DNA of 64,000 nucleotides from an uncultured Alphaproteobacteria bacterium (GCA_934271715.1 CAKQRZ010000008.1:28930-92929); one strand, 5' to 3'; positions 7,025 through 15,998 are shown, numbered from the stretch's first letter. Numbers and translations are program-made. Notes: generated by a model not told the origin, from the sequence alone.

Positions 7025-8096
7025 TGCTCTTTACTCCAACTTTCTGCAATATCGCCAGCTTAGCTTTATGCGGCATTTTTACATTTTTATACAAAGGGTG
7101 CTGCTGCACAAATTCCGCCCACAATTTACGGCTTTGCAAGCCTTTAGAAACTCGTTCCGGCACAATCCAAATCCAGTCATACGCCAAAATAATCTCCCGT
7201 CCGCCTAAAGTCGCCCCCGTAAAAGGCAGCGTATTTAAAGCGTTTGCCAAAGCCAAAACTCTTTCGGCGCGCGGAATATATTCTCGGCGGCATAAGCGCG
7301 CCAATACTCTGAATTTCATTTCTTTATGCCAGCTTAAATAGTCTGTATATTTAAAACGGCAAACCGTGCCGAAATCCCAAACCACGTCATGCGCCAGCAA
7401 TAAATCCAGCTGCTGCTCAATATAATCTTCCGCGCTTTGCAAATTACACACAGCATTGCAGATTTTATTAACATCTATACCGGTGTTTTCCGTCAGCTCG
7501 GGCAAATATCGGCGGATTTTTCCCCGCAAAAATGCTGTATCGCGGTTAGATTCGTCTTCTACCCACACAATATCGCGCTGCCGCAGGTAATCGCGCAGAC
7601 TTTCCGGATTTACTCCCAGCAGCGGACGCAATATAATAAGCCCGTCGCGCACGCTGTATTCGCGGATTCCGCATAAGCCCTCCAGCCCGCTGCCGCGCTG
7701 CAGGCGCATTAAAAATGTTTCGGCTTGATCCTTAGCATGATGCGCAGTCAGCAAAACACGGACATCGTTCTGATTGCACCACTCCGCTATCAAAGCATAG
7801 CGGGCTTGCCGCGCCGCCTCTTCTATTCCGGTAGCCGGCTTTCCGCCTCTCCAAGTTAAAATATGGTGTTCAATACCATGTTTCTGCATCAAACCAGCCA
7901 CATATTCCGATTCCAGACGAGAAGTAGGGCGCAAGCCATGATCAACAGTCAGCGCCACTACTTTACGCCCGAACACGGCTAGTTCCTCAGCCGCCTGCAG
8001 CACCAAAGCCAAAGAATCAGCGCCGCCGGAAACCCCGACGGCGATAACCTCATCCCTGATTTGATATTTCGCAAGCAGTTCTTCCACTATTTGCAT
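7014..8096 (-). CDS. tilS: tRNA(Ile)-lysidine synthase
   Basis: Modifies C34 of the CAU-anticodon tRNA to lysidine, so it reads AUA codons as Ile; essential in most bacteria. The PP-loop ATP site SGGADS is near residues 23-28, with TVDHGLRP, LTAHHAKDQAETFLMRLQRG and the catalytic core LRPLLG. Length 360, without a long C-terminal tRNA-binding extension. It overlaps the end of cpoB by 10 bases. Confidence 0.93.
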   Translation of the reverse strand: MQIVEELLAKYQIRDEVIAVGVSGGADSLALVLQAAEELAVFGRKVVALTVDHGLRPTSRLESEYVAGLMQKHGIEHHILTWRGGKPATGIEEAARQARYALIAEWCNQNDVRVLLTAHHAKDQAETFLMRLQRGSGLEGLCGIREYSVRDGLIILRPLLGVNPESLRDYLRQRDIVWVEDESNRDTAFLRGKIRRYLPELTENTGIDVNKICNAVCNLQSAEDYIEQQLDLLLAHDVVWDFGTVCRFKYTDYLSWHKEMKFRVLARLCRREYIPRAERVLALANALNTLPFTGATLGGREIILAYDWIWIVPERVSKGLQSRKLWAEFVQQHPLYKNVKMPHKAKLAILQKVGVKSNDL

Positions 8097-9070
8097 CCCA
8101 ATTTTGCAGCTTCGGCCTTAACGCGTTTTGCTAAATCGGCGTTGGCTTTAGGAAATTCCGCCCCAAAGCTGGAAAGCACAATGCAGGCATTTTTATTTTC
8201 TTTGTTCGCCTTAAAGGTCAAGCCCAGCTTAAACAAGCTGTCCGGCGCCTTATTGCCGTTGTGATATTTTTCATAACCATTCTTAAAAGCAACTTTAGCT
8301 TTGTTATAATTTCCTTGCTTGAAATAAACTTCGCCAATCCAATATTGAGCATTGCCGGCCAGTTTATCATTCGGATATTGGCTCAAAATTTGCTGGAAAG
8401 CCATTTCTGCTTCGTCATACATGCCTCCGTTCAAAGCCTCCATGCCGTTGGCGTAAATTTCTTCGGCAGACTTCGGCTGAGACGTTACCACCGGCTTAGC
8501 ATCATCGGCAATCAGAGCCTGCGGAGCGCCGCTGTCGGCAGCTGCCGGCGCAGTATTTGTTTTTTCAGCCGCCACATTAGAACCGGCTATCGGTGCTAAA
8601 TCGTCGCCCTGAATACCGTCGCCGGTCACAGCTTTTGCGGCGCCGGAAGCCACCGGAGCGTCGTATGTAGTTGGAATTGTCGGCGTCGGCGCACTTAAAT
8701 TTGCCGGAACCGGACGTCCCTCCAAAATTTTAAAGCGGATTTCCATGTCGCGGTTGATTTTATCCAGCTTGCCGCTCAGCTGCTTTACCTGATATTCCAA
8801 AGTATCCATACGGCCGTTAACCTTGCGGATTACTTCATCATATTCGCCGATTTTAACCTGCACGTTTCCGGCCGCTGCTTGGTCTTGCGAAACCGCCGAT
8901 GATTTTGAAGTTTCAGCCGATGAACTTCCGGCGCCGCGGTAAATCTGCCTTTGCAGCACTTGTAAATCTTCACGCAAATCATCCAGTTCTTTCTGCATAT
9001 CTGAACTTGCATACGCCGGTACAGCAGACAATAAGCTTCCGCATAATAAAAAATAAGCCGCTAATTTCAT
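8087..9070 (-). CDS. cpoB: Tol-Pal system protein CpoB (YbgF)
   Basis: Periplasmic protein that couples outer-membrane constriction (Tol-Pal) to septal peptidoglycan synthesis. From ATG 9070, preceded by AGGAGG, it has a signal peptide (MKLAAYFLLCGSLLSAVPAYA), a coiled-coil with Gln/Leu heptads, an Ala/Pro-rich linker, then TPR repeats (AEEIYANGMEALNGGMYDEA, QYWIGEVYFKQGNYNKA). An in-frame start at 9097 lacks a ribosome site. It lies after pal, which has its own terminator. tolQRAB are not in the window. Confidence 0.92.
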   Translation of the reverse strand: MKLAAYFLLCGSLLSAVPAYASSDMQKELDDLREDLQVLQRQIYRGAGSSSAETSKSSAVSQDQAAAGNVQVKIGEYDEVIRKVNGRMDTLEYQVKQLSGKLDKINRDMEIRFKILEGRPVPANLSAPTPTIPTTYDAPVASGAAKAVTGDGIQGDDLAPIAGSNVAAEKTNTAPAAADSGAPQALIADDAKPVVTSQPKSAEEIYANGMEALNGGMYDEAEMAFQQILSQYPNDKLAGNAQYWIGEVYFKQGNYNKAKVAFKNGYEKYHNGNKAPDSLFKLGLTFKANKENKNACIVLSSFGAEFPKANADLAKRVKAEAAKLGCK

Positions 9071-9136
9071 AAAACGCCTCCTAAAAATTCTAAACATAGC
9101 CTATTTATAAAATATTTTTTGCCTTAGTACAAGCAC

Positions 9137-9172
9137 AAAAAAAGACGCTGCCGATTCGGCAACGTCTTTTTA
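9137..9172. terminator. Terminator between pal and cpoB
   Basis: AAAAGACG/CGTCTTTT and TGCCG/CGGCA stems with an A-run and T-run; it can act on both strands and separates pal from cpoB. Confidence 0.8.
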
Positions 9173-9193
9173 TTTGGTAATCAAACTGTCTGA

Positions 9194-9658
9194 TTATTCA
9201 GCTGCGCTAACAACTGTAATTGCACGACGGTTCTGAGCCCAAGCAGCTTCGTTGTTACCCAAAACAGCTGGTCTTTCTTTACCGTAAGAAATTGTAGAAA
9301 TTCTGCTTTCTTCAATGCCTTGAGATACCAAGTATTGTTTTACAGCGTTGGCACGGCGTTCACCCAAAGCCAAGTTGTATTCACGAGTACCTCTGTCATC
9401 GCAGTGACCTTGAACAATAACGTTTACATCGTCATGTTTCTTCAACCAAGCAACTTGAGTATCCAAAGCAGCCTGAGCTTCTGCAGACAAAGAAGAACTA
9501 TCAAATGCGAAGAATACTGTGTCTGTTGTATTTTCTACAAAGTCACGAGCCAATCTTGATTCGCAGTCAGCACCGCTGAACAAGCCGCCGTCGGCGCCAA
9601 AAGTAGAGCAGCCAGACAAAGCAACAAGTGCGCAGAACAAACTTAAAAGTTTTTTCAT
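9194..9658 (-). CDS. pal: Peptidoglycan-associated lipoprotein Pal
   Basis: 155 residues from ATG 9658, chosen because GGAGAAAATAAA lies directly upstream; an earlier in-frame start at 9697 would disrupt the signal peptide. MKKLLSLFCALVALSGCS is a lipoprotein signal with the acylated Cys at 18. The OmpA-like domain follows: VFFAFDSSSLSAEAQ, VNVIVQGHCDDRGTREYNL, GERRANAVK. Pal anchors the outer membrane to peptidoglycan and works with TolB and CpoB, the gene just downstream. Confidence 0.95.
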   Translation of the reverse strand: MKKLLSLFCALVALSGCSTFGADGGLFSGADCESRLARDFVENTTDTVFFAFDSSSLSAEAQAALDTQVAWLKKHDDVNVIVQGHCDDRGTREYNLALGERRANAVKQYLVSQGIEESRISTISYGKERPAVLGNNEAAWAQNRRAITVVSAAE

Positions 9659-9864
9659 TTTATTTTCTCCATATGGTTTTTTACATTTTGTTTGCATTTC
9701 TACAAACGTCTATTTAATTGCATAACAACTAATACAGTTGGTAATTTAAGAAATATTTATAAATTTTTCAATAAGAAAAATAAAAAAAATGCGATTATTT
9801 GCAAAATTTGTGCATTATTTTCGGCTTAAAACAAAAATTAGTATGCTTATAAATAAAAAAACAA

Positions 9865-11634
9865 CTAATTTTTCTTTTTATAAGCAGCGTCTACAATACT
9901 TTTTTGCTTATCCAAATCAAAATCAACTTTCAAATTGAGCTGCGGAGCCACCGCCATAATAATGTTTTTGGCAGTCGGCACGGCGTTCCAGCCCGCCTCG
10001 GTATGGTTAAACGTCTCTTTCAAACCTTTCGGGTCGTCAAACACCACCAACAGCGCATACTTTGGATTAGACGCCGGAAAACCGGAAATAAAGGTGGAAA
10101 TACTCTTTTTATGGTCATATTTGCCGTTTACCAGCTTATCCGCCGTGCCGGTTTTGCCAAATACCTGATAGCCCTCAACATTGGCGCGGCGTCCGGTTCC
10201 GCGCACCACCACGGCGCGCAGCAGAGTCCGCATTTTTTCGGAGGTCTCATTAGAAACGACTCTCCGTCCTTTGTCCTTAGATTCGGCAAGCAGAGTCGGC
10301 TCGTGATATATGCCGCCGTTTACCACCGCCGAAAAGGCCGAGATAATGTGCAGCGGAGTCGTAGAAATGCCGTAGCCGTAGCTGATAGTCGCCATTGTAT
10401 GGTCAGACCAGCGCTTTTCCGATAAAAACAGAGGCTTTGCCGTCTCGGTCACTTCAAAATCGCTTAAAGATTTATCCATATTTATTTTTTGGAAAAAGGC
10501 GCGCTGATATTGTTTGCCTACCTGCATAATTTCCAAAGTAGAGCCAATGTTGGACGACTCCACCAAAATATCCTCCGGAGTCAGCATTTTGTGCGAGCCG
10601 TGCGGGTCCGAAACCCGATAGCGCCCGAAATAAACCGGCTTAGACGTATCAAAACGGCTGGTTACATCTATTTTGCCGCTGTCCAGACACATAGCCGTAT
10701 TAAACACTTTGAACACCGAACCGGCCTCATAGACGCCTTTAGTCGCAAAGTTAAACATAGCGCGGTCGGCAACTTTAATATTTTCATTCGGGTTAAAGTC
10801 CGGAACTGAAGTCATCGCCACAATCTGTCCGGTATTAACATCCATCAAAATCGCGGCGGCGCCCTCAGCCTTAAAATGCTCCATGCCGGCTTTAAGCTCT
10901 TCGCGGATAGTGTTTTGGATTCCCATATCCACCGAAAGCTTTACCGGCTTTGTAGAGGTAGTCAAACGCTCGTCCATATAGCTTTCCAAGCCGGAAATTC
11001 CCTTATTATCCACGTTGGTATTTCCCAAAATATGGGCAAACAGATTTTCGTGCGGATAGATTCGCTTTTCACAATTTTCAAATTCCAGCCCCGGAACGCC
11101 CAAGGCATTTACCTGCGACTGCTGCGCCGGAGACAGATTGCGTTTTAAATATACAAATTTTTTATCACGGCTCAGCAAGTCCAAAAAGCGCTCATATGTA
11201 ACATCCGGAAAAATCGCGCTGAGCTTTGCCGCCACTTCATCCGGATTTTTAATAAGCTTAGGCTTTGCCGAAAGATTAACTGTCGGCAGCGAGGTGGCAA
11301 TAATTTCGCCGTTTCGGTCCATAATATCGGCGCGCTTAACCGGATTTTTCAGATGCAGCACCTCTTCTTCGGCAGCCGAATCATCAACCAGAGCCGTGTC
11401 AATGCTGATACCGTTGCCCAAGCAGACATAGGTCACGCGTGCGCCAAGAATACAGTAAAAAATCGCAAAAGCCAGCATTGTCCAGCCAATGCGGTTGCGG
11501 CACATAGAAACGCTGTCGCCCTCAGCCGTAAAGTTTTTCTGCGAAATAATACCGCGTGAAAACTTTATCTCCTGCCCCGGAAGATAAAAGCGCTCGGTAT
11601 TTTTCCGTTTTGAAAAACTTACGTTAAATTCCAT
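9865..11634 (-). CDS. ftsI: Division-specific peptidoglycan transpeptidase FtsI (PBP3)
   Basis: 589 residues. Short cytoplasmic N-terminus, one membrane helix near 51-72, a pedestal domain, then the transpeptidase domain with SVFK (Ser-306), SSN (360-362) and KTG (494-496). It makes septal cross-links and partners with FtsW, FtsL and FtsQ. Gene order mraZ-rsmH-ftsL-ftsI is the standard head of the division/cell-wall cluster, but murE and later genes do not follow here. Confidence 0.95.
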   Translation of the reverse strand: MEFNVSFSKRKNTERFYLPGQEIKFSRGIISQKNFTAEGDSVSMCRNRIGWTMLAFAIFYCILGARVTYVCLGNGISIDTALVDDSAAEEEVLHLKNPVKRADIMDRNGEIIATSLPTVNLSAKPKLIKNPDEVAAKLSAIFPDVTYERFLDLLSRDKKFVYLKRNLSPAQQSQVNALGVPGLEFENCEKRIYPHENLFAHILGNTNVDNKGISGLESYMDERLTTSTKPVKLSVDMGIQNTIREELKAGMEHFKAEGAAAILMDVNTGQIVAMTSVPDFNPNENIKVADRAMFNFATKGVYEAGSVFKVFNTAMCLDSGKIDVTSRFDTSKPVYFGRYRVSDPHGSHKMLTPEDILVESSNIGSTLEIMQVGKQYQRAFFQKINMDKSLSDFEVTETAKPLFLSEKRWSDHTMATISYGYGISTTPLHIISAFSAVVNGGIYHEPTLLAESKDKGRRVVSNETSEKMRTLLRAVVVRGTGRRANVEGYQVFGKTGTADKLVNGKYDHKKSISTFISGFPASNPKYALLVVFDDPKGLKETFNHTEAGWNAVPTAKNIIMAVAPQLNLKVDFDLDKQKSIVDAAYKKKN

Positions 11635-11635
11635 T

Positions 11636-12004
11636 TTATTTCTTTTTAACCTCTGCTTTAACTAAAGTGGTCAAACTTTTTTTGTTTGGAGACACGCGTC
11701 CCTCAACCGACTCATCTTCATAGTTGAAGTGTAAAGCGGAATAGTTAATAATTTGTTCAGGTTTTGCTTTTTCTAATGATAATTGTTCATAGGCGAGTTT
11801 TTTGAGGCGTTCCGGAGAATTGTCAAAACTCCATTGGGCTTTTAAAACGTGAATGCTTTCAATATCTTTCTGGATATTGGCGTTAATCGCATCCAAACGG
11901 CGCTCCAGTCCCTGCACCTGATTTTTCAGCACCGACGAGCCGACCGCCACAAATAATGTGAGCGTCAGCCACAGAACCACCATTGCCGTTTTGATACTCC
12001 CCAT
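11636..12004 (-). CDS. ftsL: Cell division protein FtsL-like
   Basis: 122 residues from ATG 12004, preceded by AAGGGGATAAGA. One membrane helix (AMVVLWLTLTLFVAVGSSVL) near residues 6-26 is followed by a coiled coil (VQGLERRLDAINANIQKDIESI) and a short periplasmic tail with the helix-breaking LKAQWSFDNSPERL typical of alphaproteobacterial FtsL. Identification rests on topology and position between rsmH and ftsI. It scaffolds FtsQ/FtsB and activates septal synthesis. Confidence 0.85.
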   Translation of the reverse strand: MGSIKTAMVVLWLTLTLFVAVGSSVLKNQVQGLERRLDAINANIQKDIESIHVLKAQWSFDNSPERLKKLAYEQLSLEKAKPEQIINYSALHFNYEDESVEGRVSPNKKSLTTLVKAEVKKK

Positions 12005-12006
12005 TC

Positions 12007-12921
12007 TTATCCCCTTATTGCATATCTCAGTTTGGCCGAGCGCGCCCGCGGATTCTGCGCACATTCCTCCGCTGCCGGCACAATTACTTTAGAAACTTCG
12101 GCGAACAAATGCTCGTCTTGCACCAATTCCGGCGCATATTTAGAAACTCTGACTCTGCGGCCGCCGTTTTCATTAAAAAATTTTTTGACAATCCGGTCTT
12201 CCAGCGAATGAAAATCCACCACGACTAAACGCCCGTTTTTCAAAAGACGGTTTGCAGCTCCGCTTAACCCGCGCGAAAGTTCGCCCAATTCGTCGTTTAC
12301 TGCGATTCGCAAAGCCTGAAAAGTACGGGTTGCCGGATCAATCTCGCCAAATTTTTTATGAATCACTTTATATATAATTTCCGCCAGCTCGGTTGTGGTT
12401 TCAATTTCTTTATGCTTGCGGTATTCCGCAATCTGACGGGCTATCTGGCGGGATTTGCGCTCTTCGCCGTATTGATAAATCAAATCGGCCAGCTCTTGTT
12501 CGCCGTAAGTGTTCACAATATCTTTTGCCGACAGTCCGCTTTGCGACATCCTCATATCCAGCGCCCCCTCTTTGCTGAAAGAAAAGCCGCGCTCAGCCTC
12601 GTCCAGCTGCATAGAAGACACGCCGATATCAAATACAGCGCCGTTGATTTTTTCCGGCACTAAATCAGCAAAATCGCCGAACTGCCCGGCTCTGAACTCA
12701 AAGCGTCCGCCGTACATATTTTTAATTTCGTTAGCCCGTATTTTAACTGTGGAATCGCGGTCCAGAGCAATAACCTTGCAGTCTGCCGCCTCTAAAATAG
12801 CTTTGGTATAGCCGCCGTTGCCGAAAGTGGCATCCACATACAATTCGCCCTTTTGCGGTTTTAAGGCCGCCAAAACCTCTTGCAGCATCACAGGGATATG
12901 TTTCTGTCTGGTTTCCGGCAT
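12007..12921 (-). CDS. rsmH: 16S rRNA (cytosine(1402)-N4)-methyltransferase RsmH
   Basis: 304 residues. KHIPVMLQEVLAAL, the SAM motif DATFGNGGYTKAIL and the later RTFQALRIAVNDEL and VVDFHSLEDRIVK blocks are diagnostic of RsmH (MraW). It methylates N4 of C1402 in the 16S P site. It shares one base with the mraZ stop and is second in the division cluster. Confidence 0.96.
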   Translation of the reverse strand: MPETRQKHIPVMLQEVLAALKPQKGELYVDATFGNGGYTKAILEAADCKVIALDRDSTVKIRANEIKNMYGGRFEFRAGQFGDFADLVPEKINGAVFDIGVSSMQLDEAERGFSFSKEGALDMRMSQSGLSAKDIVNTYGEQELADLIYQYGEERKSRQIARQIAEYRKHKEIETTTELAEIIYKVIHKKFGEIDPATRTFQALRIAVNDELGELSRGLSGAANRLLKNGRLVVVDFHSLEDRIVKKFFNENGGRRVRVSKYAPELVQDEHLFAEVSKVIVPAAEECAQNPRARSAKLRYAIRG

Positions 12922-13388
12922 TATTCAGCCTCCCTGCTCTGTCTTAAGACCGGACGGTTCTTCAGCGCTTCTGCCCGAATGCGGGCTTCTTCTTTAGCCC
13001 AGTTTTCCGGATTCCAAATCTGGAATTTACGCCCCTTGCCGACAAAAACCGCCGAATCCGTAATACCGGCATGCTGTAAAAGCTTGTCGGTCAAAACGAT
13101 TCGCCCGGTACTGTCAAACGGAAAACGCTTGGCATCGCCGAAAATCAAATTAGTCAGGTTATCCTGAGTTTCCGAAAAGAAATCCGTGGAATTTTCAATT
13201 TCTGTTGCCAGCTTATCCAGCGTATCTTCCAAGCAGCCCTCAATGCAAGGCGCGCTCAGGCTGCGGTAGCAAACAATTTCTGTTGACAATTCTTTAACGA
13301 TTGCACGGTAATCTGACGGCAAAGAGACGCGTCCTTTAGCGTCTACTTTGTTGGTTATGGTATCCATAAAGAGAAAAACTTTTCTCAT
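12921..13388 (-). CDS. mraZ: Transcriptional regulator MraZ
   Basis: 155 residues with two SpoVT/AbrB-type repeats: NKVDAKGRVSLPSDYR and DSTGRIVLTDKLLQ. MraZ binds repeats in its own promoter and controls the division/cell-wall operon. AAAGGAATCTGAC before the ATG at 13388 supports this start, giving a 7-residue extension (MRKVFLF) over the usual MDTITNK start at 13367, which has no ribosome site. Its probable operator is visible at 13419-13454. Confidence 0.93.
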   Translation of the reverse strand: MRKVFLFMDTITNKVDAKGRVSLPSDYRAIVKELSTEIVCYRSLSAPCIEGCLEDTLDKLATEIENSTDFFSETQDNLTNLIFGDAKRFPFDSTGRIVLTDKLLQHAGITDSAVFVGKGRKFQIWNPENWAKEEARIRAEALKNRPVLRQSREAE

Positions 13389-13418
13389 GTCAGATTCCTT
13401 TCGGGTTAATTCTTATTT

Positions 13419-13454
13419 ATGGTATATCATGGTAATTTATGGGTTTCAATGGTA
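13419..13454 (-). promoter_or_regulatory. MraZ operator: four 10-bp-spaced direct repeats
   Basis: On the plus strand ATGG recurs at exactly 10-base steps (13419, 13429, 13439, 13449): ATGGTATATC, ATGGTAATTT, ATGGGTTTCA, ATGGTATTTT. Known MraZ boxes are TGGGA-like repeats with 5-nt spacers, i.e. the same 10-bp period, located just upstream of mraZ as here. Confidence 0.75.
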
Positions 13455-13611
13455 TTTTTTAGCGTTTTATTAACTGTTCTTATTTTGTTCATATAAAAAA
13501 TCACAAACAATTTAAAACACTCCGTAAAAACAGAGTGATATCTGTCAAAATTTTTTTTAAAATAATTAACAATATAAAGTTTTGTTAAGATTCCGATTCT
13601 AAAAGTTTAAA

Positions 13612-13658
13612 AAAAATAAACCCTCGGTTCCTTATTCAGAAACGGAGGATTTATTTTT
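13612..13658 (-). terminator. Terminator of the 224-aa gene
   Basis: AAATAAA-CCCTCGGTT pairs with AAACGGAGG-ATTTATTT; on the minus strand it follows the stop at 13662. Confidence 0.65.
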
Positions 13659-13661
13659 TAG

Positions 13662-14336
13662 TTAGCGCAGGCTGTAATTTTCAAAAAACTCAGAAAAATC
13701 TTCAGTTTCCAAGTTGTTTTCAAAAATCTGGCTCTTAGCTGTCAGCAATTTAGCGTTGCTCCAGCCCTGCTTATAAAGCTGCTCTTCGCAGACCGAAACA
13801 TTTGGACGCTTCAAATCCAGACGCTGCACATCCTGAGCATACAGAGCAACAAACTGAATAACTTTCATTGCGCAATAGTCGCGCAGCATTGCTCCCACAT
13901 GAAAGTTTGGCAAATACTGACGCAAATCCTGCACAACCTCCTTATAATAAGGATTGCTGTCAACATCCGGAGTTTCTTCGGACTGTAACTGGATTTTGCT
14001 GCCGAGTCTGTCAAGCAGTCGTTTCACGCTCTTGCAGTTAAAACGGTCTGTACCGATAAAGCGGTTAGACGTGCCGTACAGCACATGGCGCTCATAGATA
14101 CGCACGACAATTTGAAACAATCTGACCAAAAGTTCAAAGTTTGCCTGCTTGCCGTTTCCGCGCACTCTCATAAAATACAGAGCAAAAAGCGGAGCGCGGG
14201 CATAAATAGGCATTTGCCGGATAATCTCTTCCAGATTGGTGCGTTCCGAAAACTTAGCTGTTGCCACATAGCGGTTAATAGCAAGCTGCAGCTGAGTATC
14301 AACATTTGTCTCAGCAAAATGATTAAGCTGTTCCAT
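13662..14336 (-). CDS. Hypothetical protein, paralogue of the 229-aa protein at 15182
   Basis: 224 residues, soluble, mostly helical, no recognised family. Residues about 43-90 (MPIYARAPLFALYFMRVRG, ELLVRLFQIVVRIYERH) align with MPICARMPLELVWYVNEKT and FLFKLYQIALQLYHHR in the 229-aa protein; ALYAQDVQRL aligns with AEYATDVNTL. So these are two divergent members of one family, separated by an unrelated gene. The start follows an AT-rich leader (TTTTAAATTATTGTTACT) without Shine-Dalgarno, shared with its neighbours. It has its own promoter and terminator. Confidence 0.65.
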   Translation of the reverse strand: MEQLNHFAETNVDTQLQLAINRYVATAKFSERTNLEEIIRQMPIYARAPLFALYFMRVRGNGKQANFELLVRLFQIVVRIYERHVLYGTSNRFIGTDRFNCKSVKRLLDRLGSKIQLQSEETPDVDSNPYYKEVVQDLRQYLPNFHVGAMLRDYCAMKVIQFVALYAQDVQRLDLKRPNVSVCEEQLYKQGWSNAKLLTAKSQIFENNLETEDFSEFFENYSLR

Positions 14337-14376
14337 AGTAACAATAATTTAAAATGAATAATTAAATGATAAGGCG

Positions 14377-14404
14377 ATTATATAACCTTTATTGCAAATA
14401 TCAA
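14377..14404 (-). promoter_or_regulatory. Sigma70-type promoter of the 224-aa gene
   Basis: On the minus strand TTGATA, 16-bp spacer, TATAAT; about 40 bases upstream of the start codon. Confidence 0.6.
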
Positions 14405-14416
14405 GAATTTTGTACA

Positions 14417-14450
14417 AAAAAACTTTCGCACCGTTTCGGCACGAAAGTTT
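14417..14450 (-). terminator. Terminator of the 192-aa gene
   Basis: AACTTTCG pairs with CGAAAGTT, inner CCG/CGG, followed on the minus strand by a T-run. Confidence 0.75.
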
Positions 14451-14479
14451 TAATCTTTTAGTTTAGCAAAATTCTGCGG

Positions 14480-15058
14480 TTACATAATAACCGGAGAAGA
14501 CATTTTCCAAATCAAGCGCGCATAACAAGCATCGCCTACAAACTTGCCGCAAGCGTTCTCGTAATGATTCTTCAGGCTATAGGCCAGACCGTAGCTTTCT
14601 GTGGCCTTGTCGCGGGTCCAGTAGTCTCCGTTTTCATCCAGAGGCTCAGCCGCAACACCGCGTTTCTGCAAAAACTTCATAACCTCATTAAAGGTACCGA
14701 TGCACCACTTGCGAGCTTCCAGCACCTTAAATTCATCTACCGAAAGCAAGTCTGCTTCAGAGAGCTGAAGCGTGCTGATTTCTTTCAGCCGCTGCAATTC
14801 ATGATAATCGCAGACCACCTGATTCTTGGCGATAACCACAGAACCGATAGCCGCACCCAAAATGTAGTCCTTAGCGTCTTCAATGTAATCCGAAGCGGCA
14901 AACATCAGCTTTCCCTCTATGTTATAAACCAGCGGAAGCTCCGTTTTCTCCACAGTTCCTGCCTTAAGCGACTTGACAACCTTGCTGCAGAAATCCTCAG
15001 CAGAATAAGTCTTGTTCTTAAACTCGTCAGCAACGCTCAAAAATTCTTTAACGTTCAT
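14480..15058 (-). CDS. Hypothetical protein, 192 aa
   Basis: No confident family. The N-terminal half is helical. The C-terminal half contains FNEVMKFLQKRG, then DENGDYWTRDKATESYGLAYSL and a final ARLIWKM. That spacing of a YWT, a Tyr-Ala-Tyr strand and an Arg-rich last strand recalls DUF1566/paralogous-domain proteins (YWTSTE...AYSL...VRCV), but the match is weak. No signal peptide. AT-rich leader without Shine-Dalgarno, own promoter at 15101-15129 and own terminator, as for its two neighbours. Confidence 0.6.
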   Translation of the reverse strand: MNVKEFLSVADEFKNKTYSAEDFCSKVVKSLKAGTVEKTELPLVYNIEGKLMFAASDYIEDAKDYILGAAIGSVVIAKNQVVCDYHELQRLKEISTLQLSEADLLSVDEFKVLEARKWCIGTFNEVMKFLQKRGVAAEPLDENGDYWTRDKATESYGLAYSLKNHYENACGKFVGDACYARLIWKMSSPVIM

Positions 15059-15100
15059 ATAAAAAATAATTTAAAAGTTAATAATATAAAATACGGCTGC

Positions 15101-15129
15101 ACCATACACGCGTTTTTATGTTTTGTCAA
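15101..15129 (-). promoter_or_regulatory. Sigma70-type promoter of the 192-aa gene
   Basis: On the minus strand TTGACA, 17-bp spacer, TATGGT, about 40 bases before the ATG. Confidence 0.65.
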
Positions 15130-15141
15130 GTTTTGACAACA

Positions 15142-15178
15142 AAAAAATCCCGTTTTTTTTCAGAACAGGATTTTTTTA
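15142..15178 (-). terminator. Terminator of the 229-aa gene
   Basis: AAAAAAATCC pairs with GGATTTTTTT, inner GTT/AAC, just after the stop at 15182 on the minus strand. Confidence 0.75.
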
Positions 15179-15181
15179 ATC

Positions 15182-15871
15182 TTAGCAAAAACTGTGTCGG
15201 GTAAAAAACCTTTCGCTTTCTGCTTTGCTCGGCTGTTTCAAACCCACAACCATTTCATGCTGCAGCAGCTTAAACTCGCCGCGGTGATTATAATACTCAC
15301 GGTCATCGGAATACAGGCGCGATCTATCCCAAGGAGATTTCTCGGCTTTGGAATATAAGGTGTTAACATCTGTTGCATACTCAGCCAGCAAAGCAGCCAC
15401 TTCATCAATCAGACGCCCCAGCACGTTTTCCGGAATTTCTCTGCCGAACGCTTCTTTTATTGCTTCTGCCACTTCTGCCCGAAAGTCCAGTATCCACATA
15501 GCCGGCTTATCGCCTCTATTTGCTGCCTCAATAAAATTCGGCTCGCAATACGGCCACATCACAGCCTCAGGAATTAAATTACTACCAAACATCAGATAGC
15601 CCATAAAATAATCCGGTTTATTTTCTCTATCCAACGGACACCTGTGATGATACAGCTGCAAAGCAATCTGATAAAGCTTAAACAAAAAATTAAAATTATG
15701 CTTAGTCTCATCAGTCTTTTCGTTGACATACCAAACCAGCTCCAAAGGCATACGGGCGCAAATCGGCATATTATAAAGCTCTGTAAATACCAATTCCGGC
15801 AAAGCTTGAGAGGCCACAAACTCTGCAACGTCTTTGCGTACAGCAATGTCATACTTAGATAATTCTGCCAT
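15182..15871 (-). CDS. Hypothetical protein, paralogue of the 224-aa protein at 13662
   Basis: 229 residues, soluble, helical; family unknown. Shares the MPICARMPLELV and LFKLYQIALQLYHH blocks and LAEYATDVNTL with the 224-aa neighbour (see 13662). The centre differs and is rich in Trp and acidic residues (VMWPYCEPNFIEAANRGDKPAMWILDF). The AT-rich start leader TTAACTTAAATTTTTACT has no Shine-Dalgarno. The spacing of three single-gene units, each with promoter and terminator, suggests separate expression. Confidence 0.65.
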   Translation of the reverse strand: MAELSKYDIAVRKDVAEFVASQALPELVFTELYNMPICARMPLELVWYVNEKTDETKHNFNFLFKLYQIALQLYHHRCPLDRENKPDYFMGYLMFGSNLIPEAVMWPYCEPNFIEAANRGDKPAMWILDFRAEVAEAIKEAFGREIPENVLGRLIDEVAALLAEYATDVNTLYSKAEKSPWDRSRLYSDDREYYNHRGEFKLLQHEMVVGLKQPSKAESERFFTRHSFC

Positions 15872-15968
15872 AATAGTAAAAATTTAAGTTAATAATAAAA
15901 TTTATGCTGTCAGTATATGTTATTTTGTAAATTTAGCAAGATTTTTTTATTACGCACCAATTTCACAG

Positions 15969-15998
15969 TTGACTTATGGAGCGAGGCTGGTGTAGAAT
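15969..15998 (+). promoter_or_regulatory. Sigma70-type promoter of prepilin cassette 2
   Basis: TTGACT (15969-15974), 18-bp spacer, TAGAAT (15993-15998); nearly identical to 1843-1872. Confidence 0.65.
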
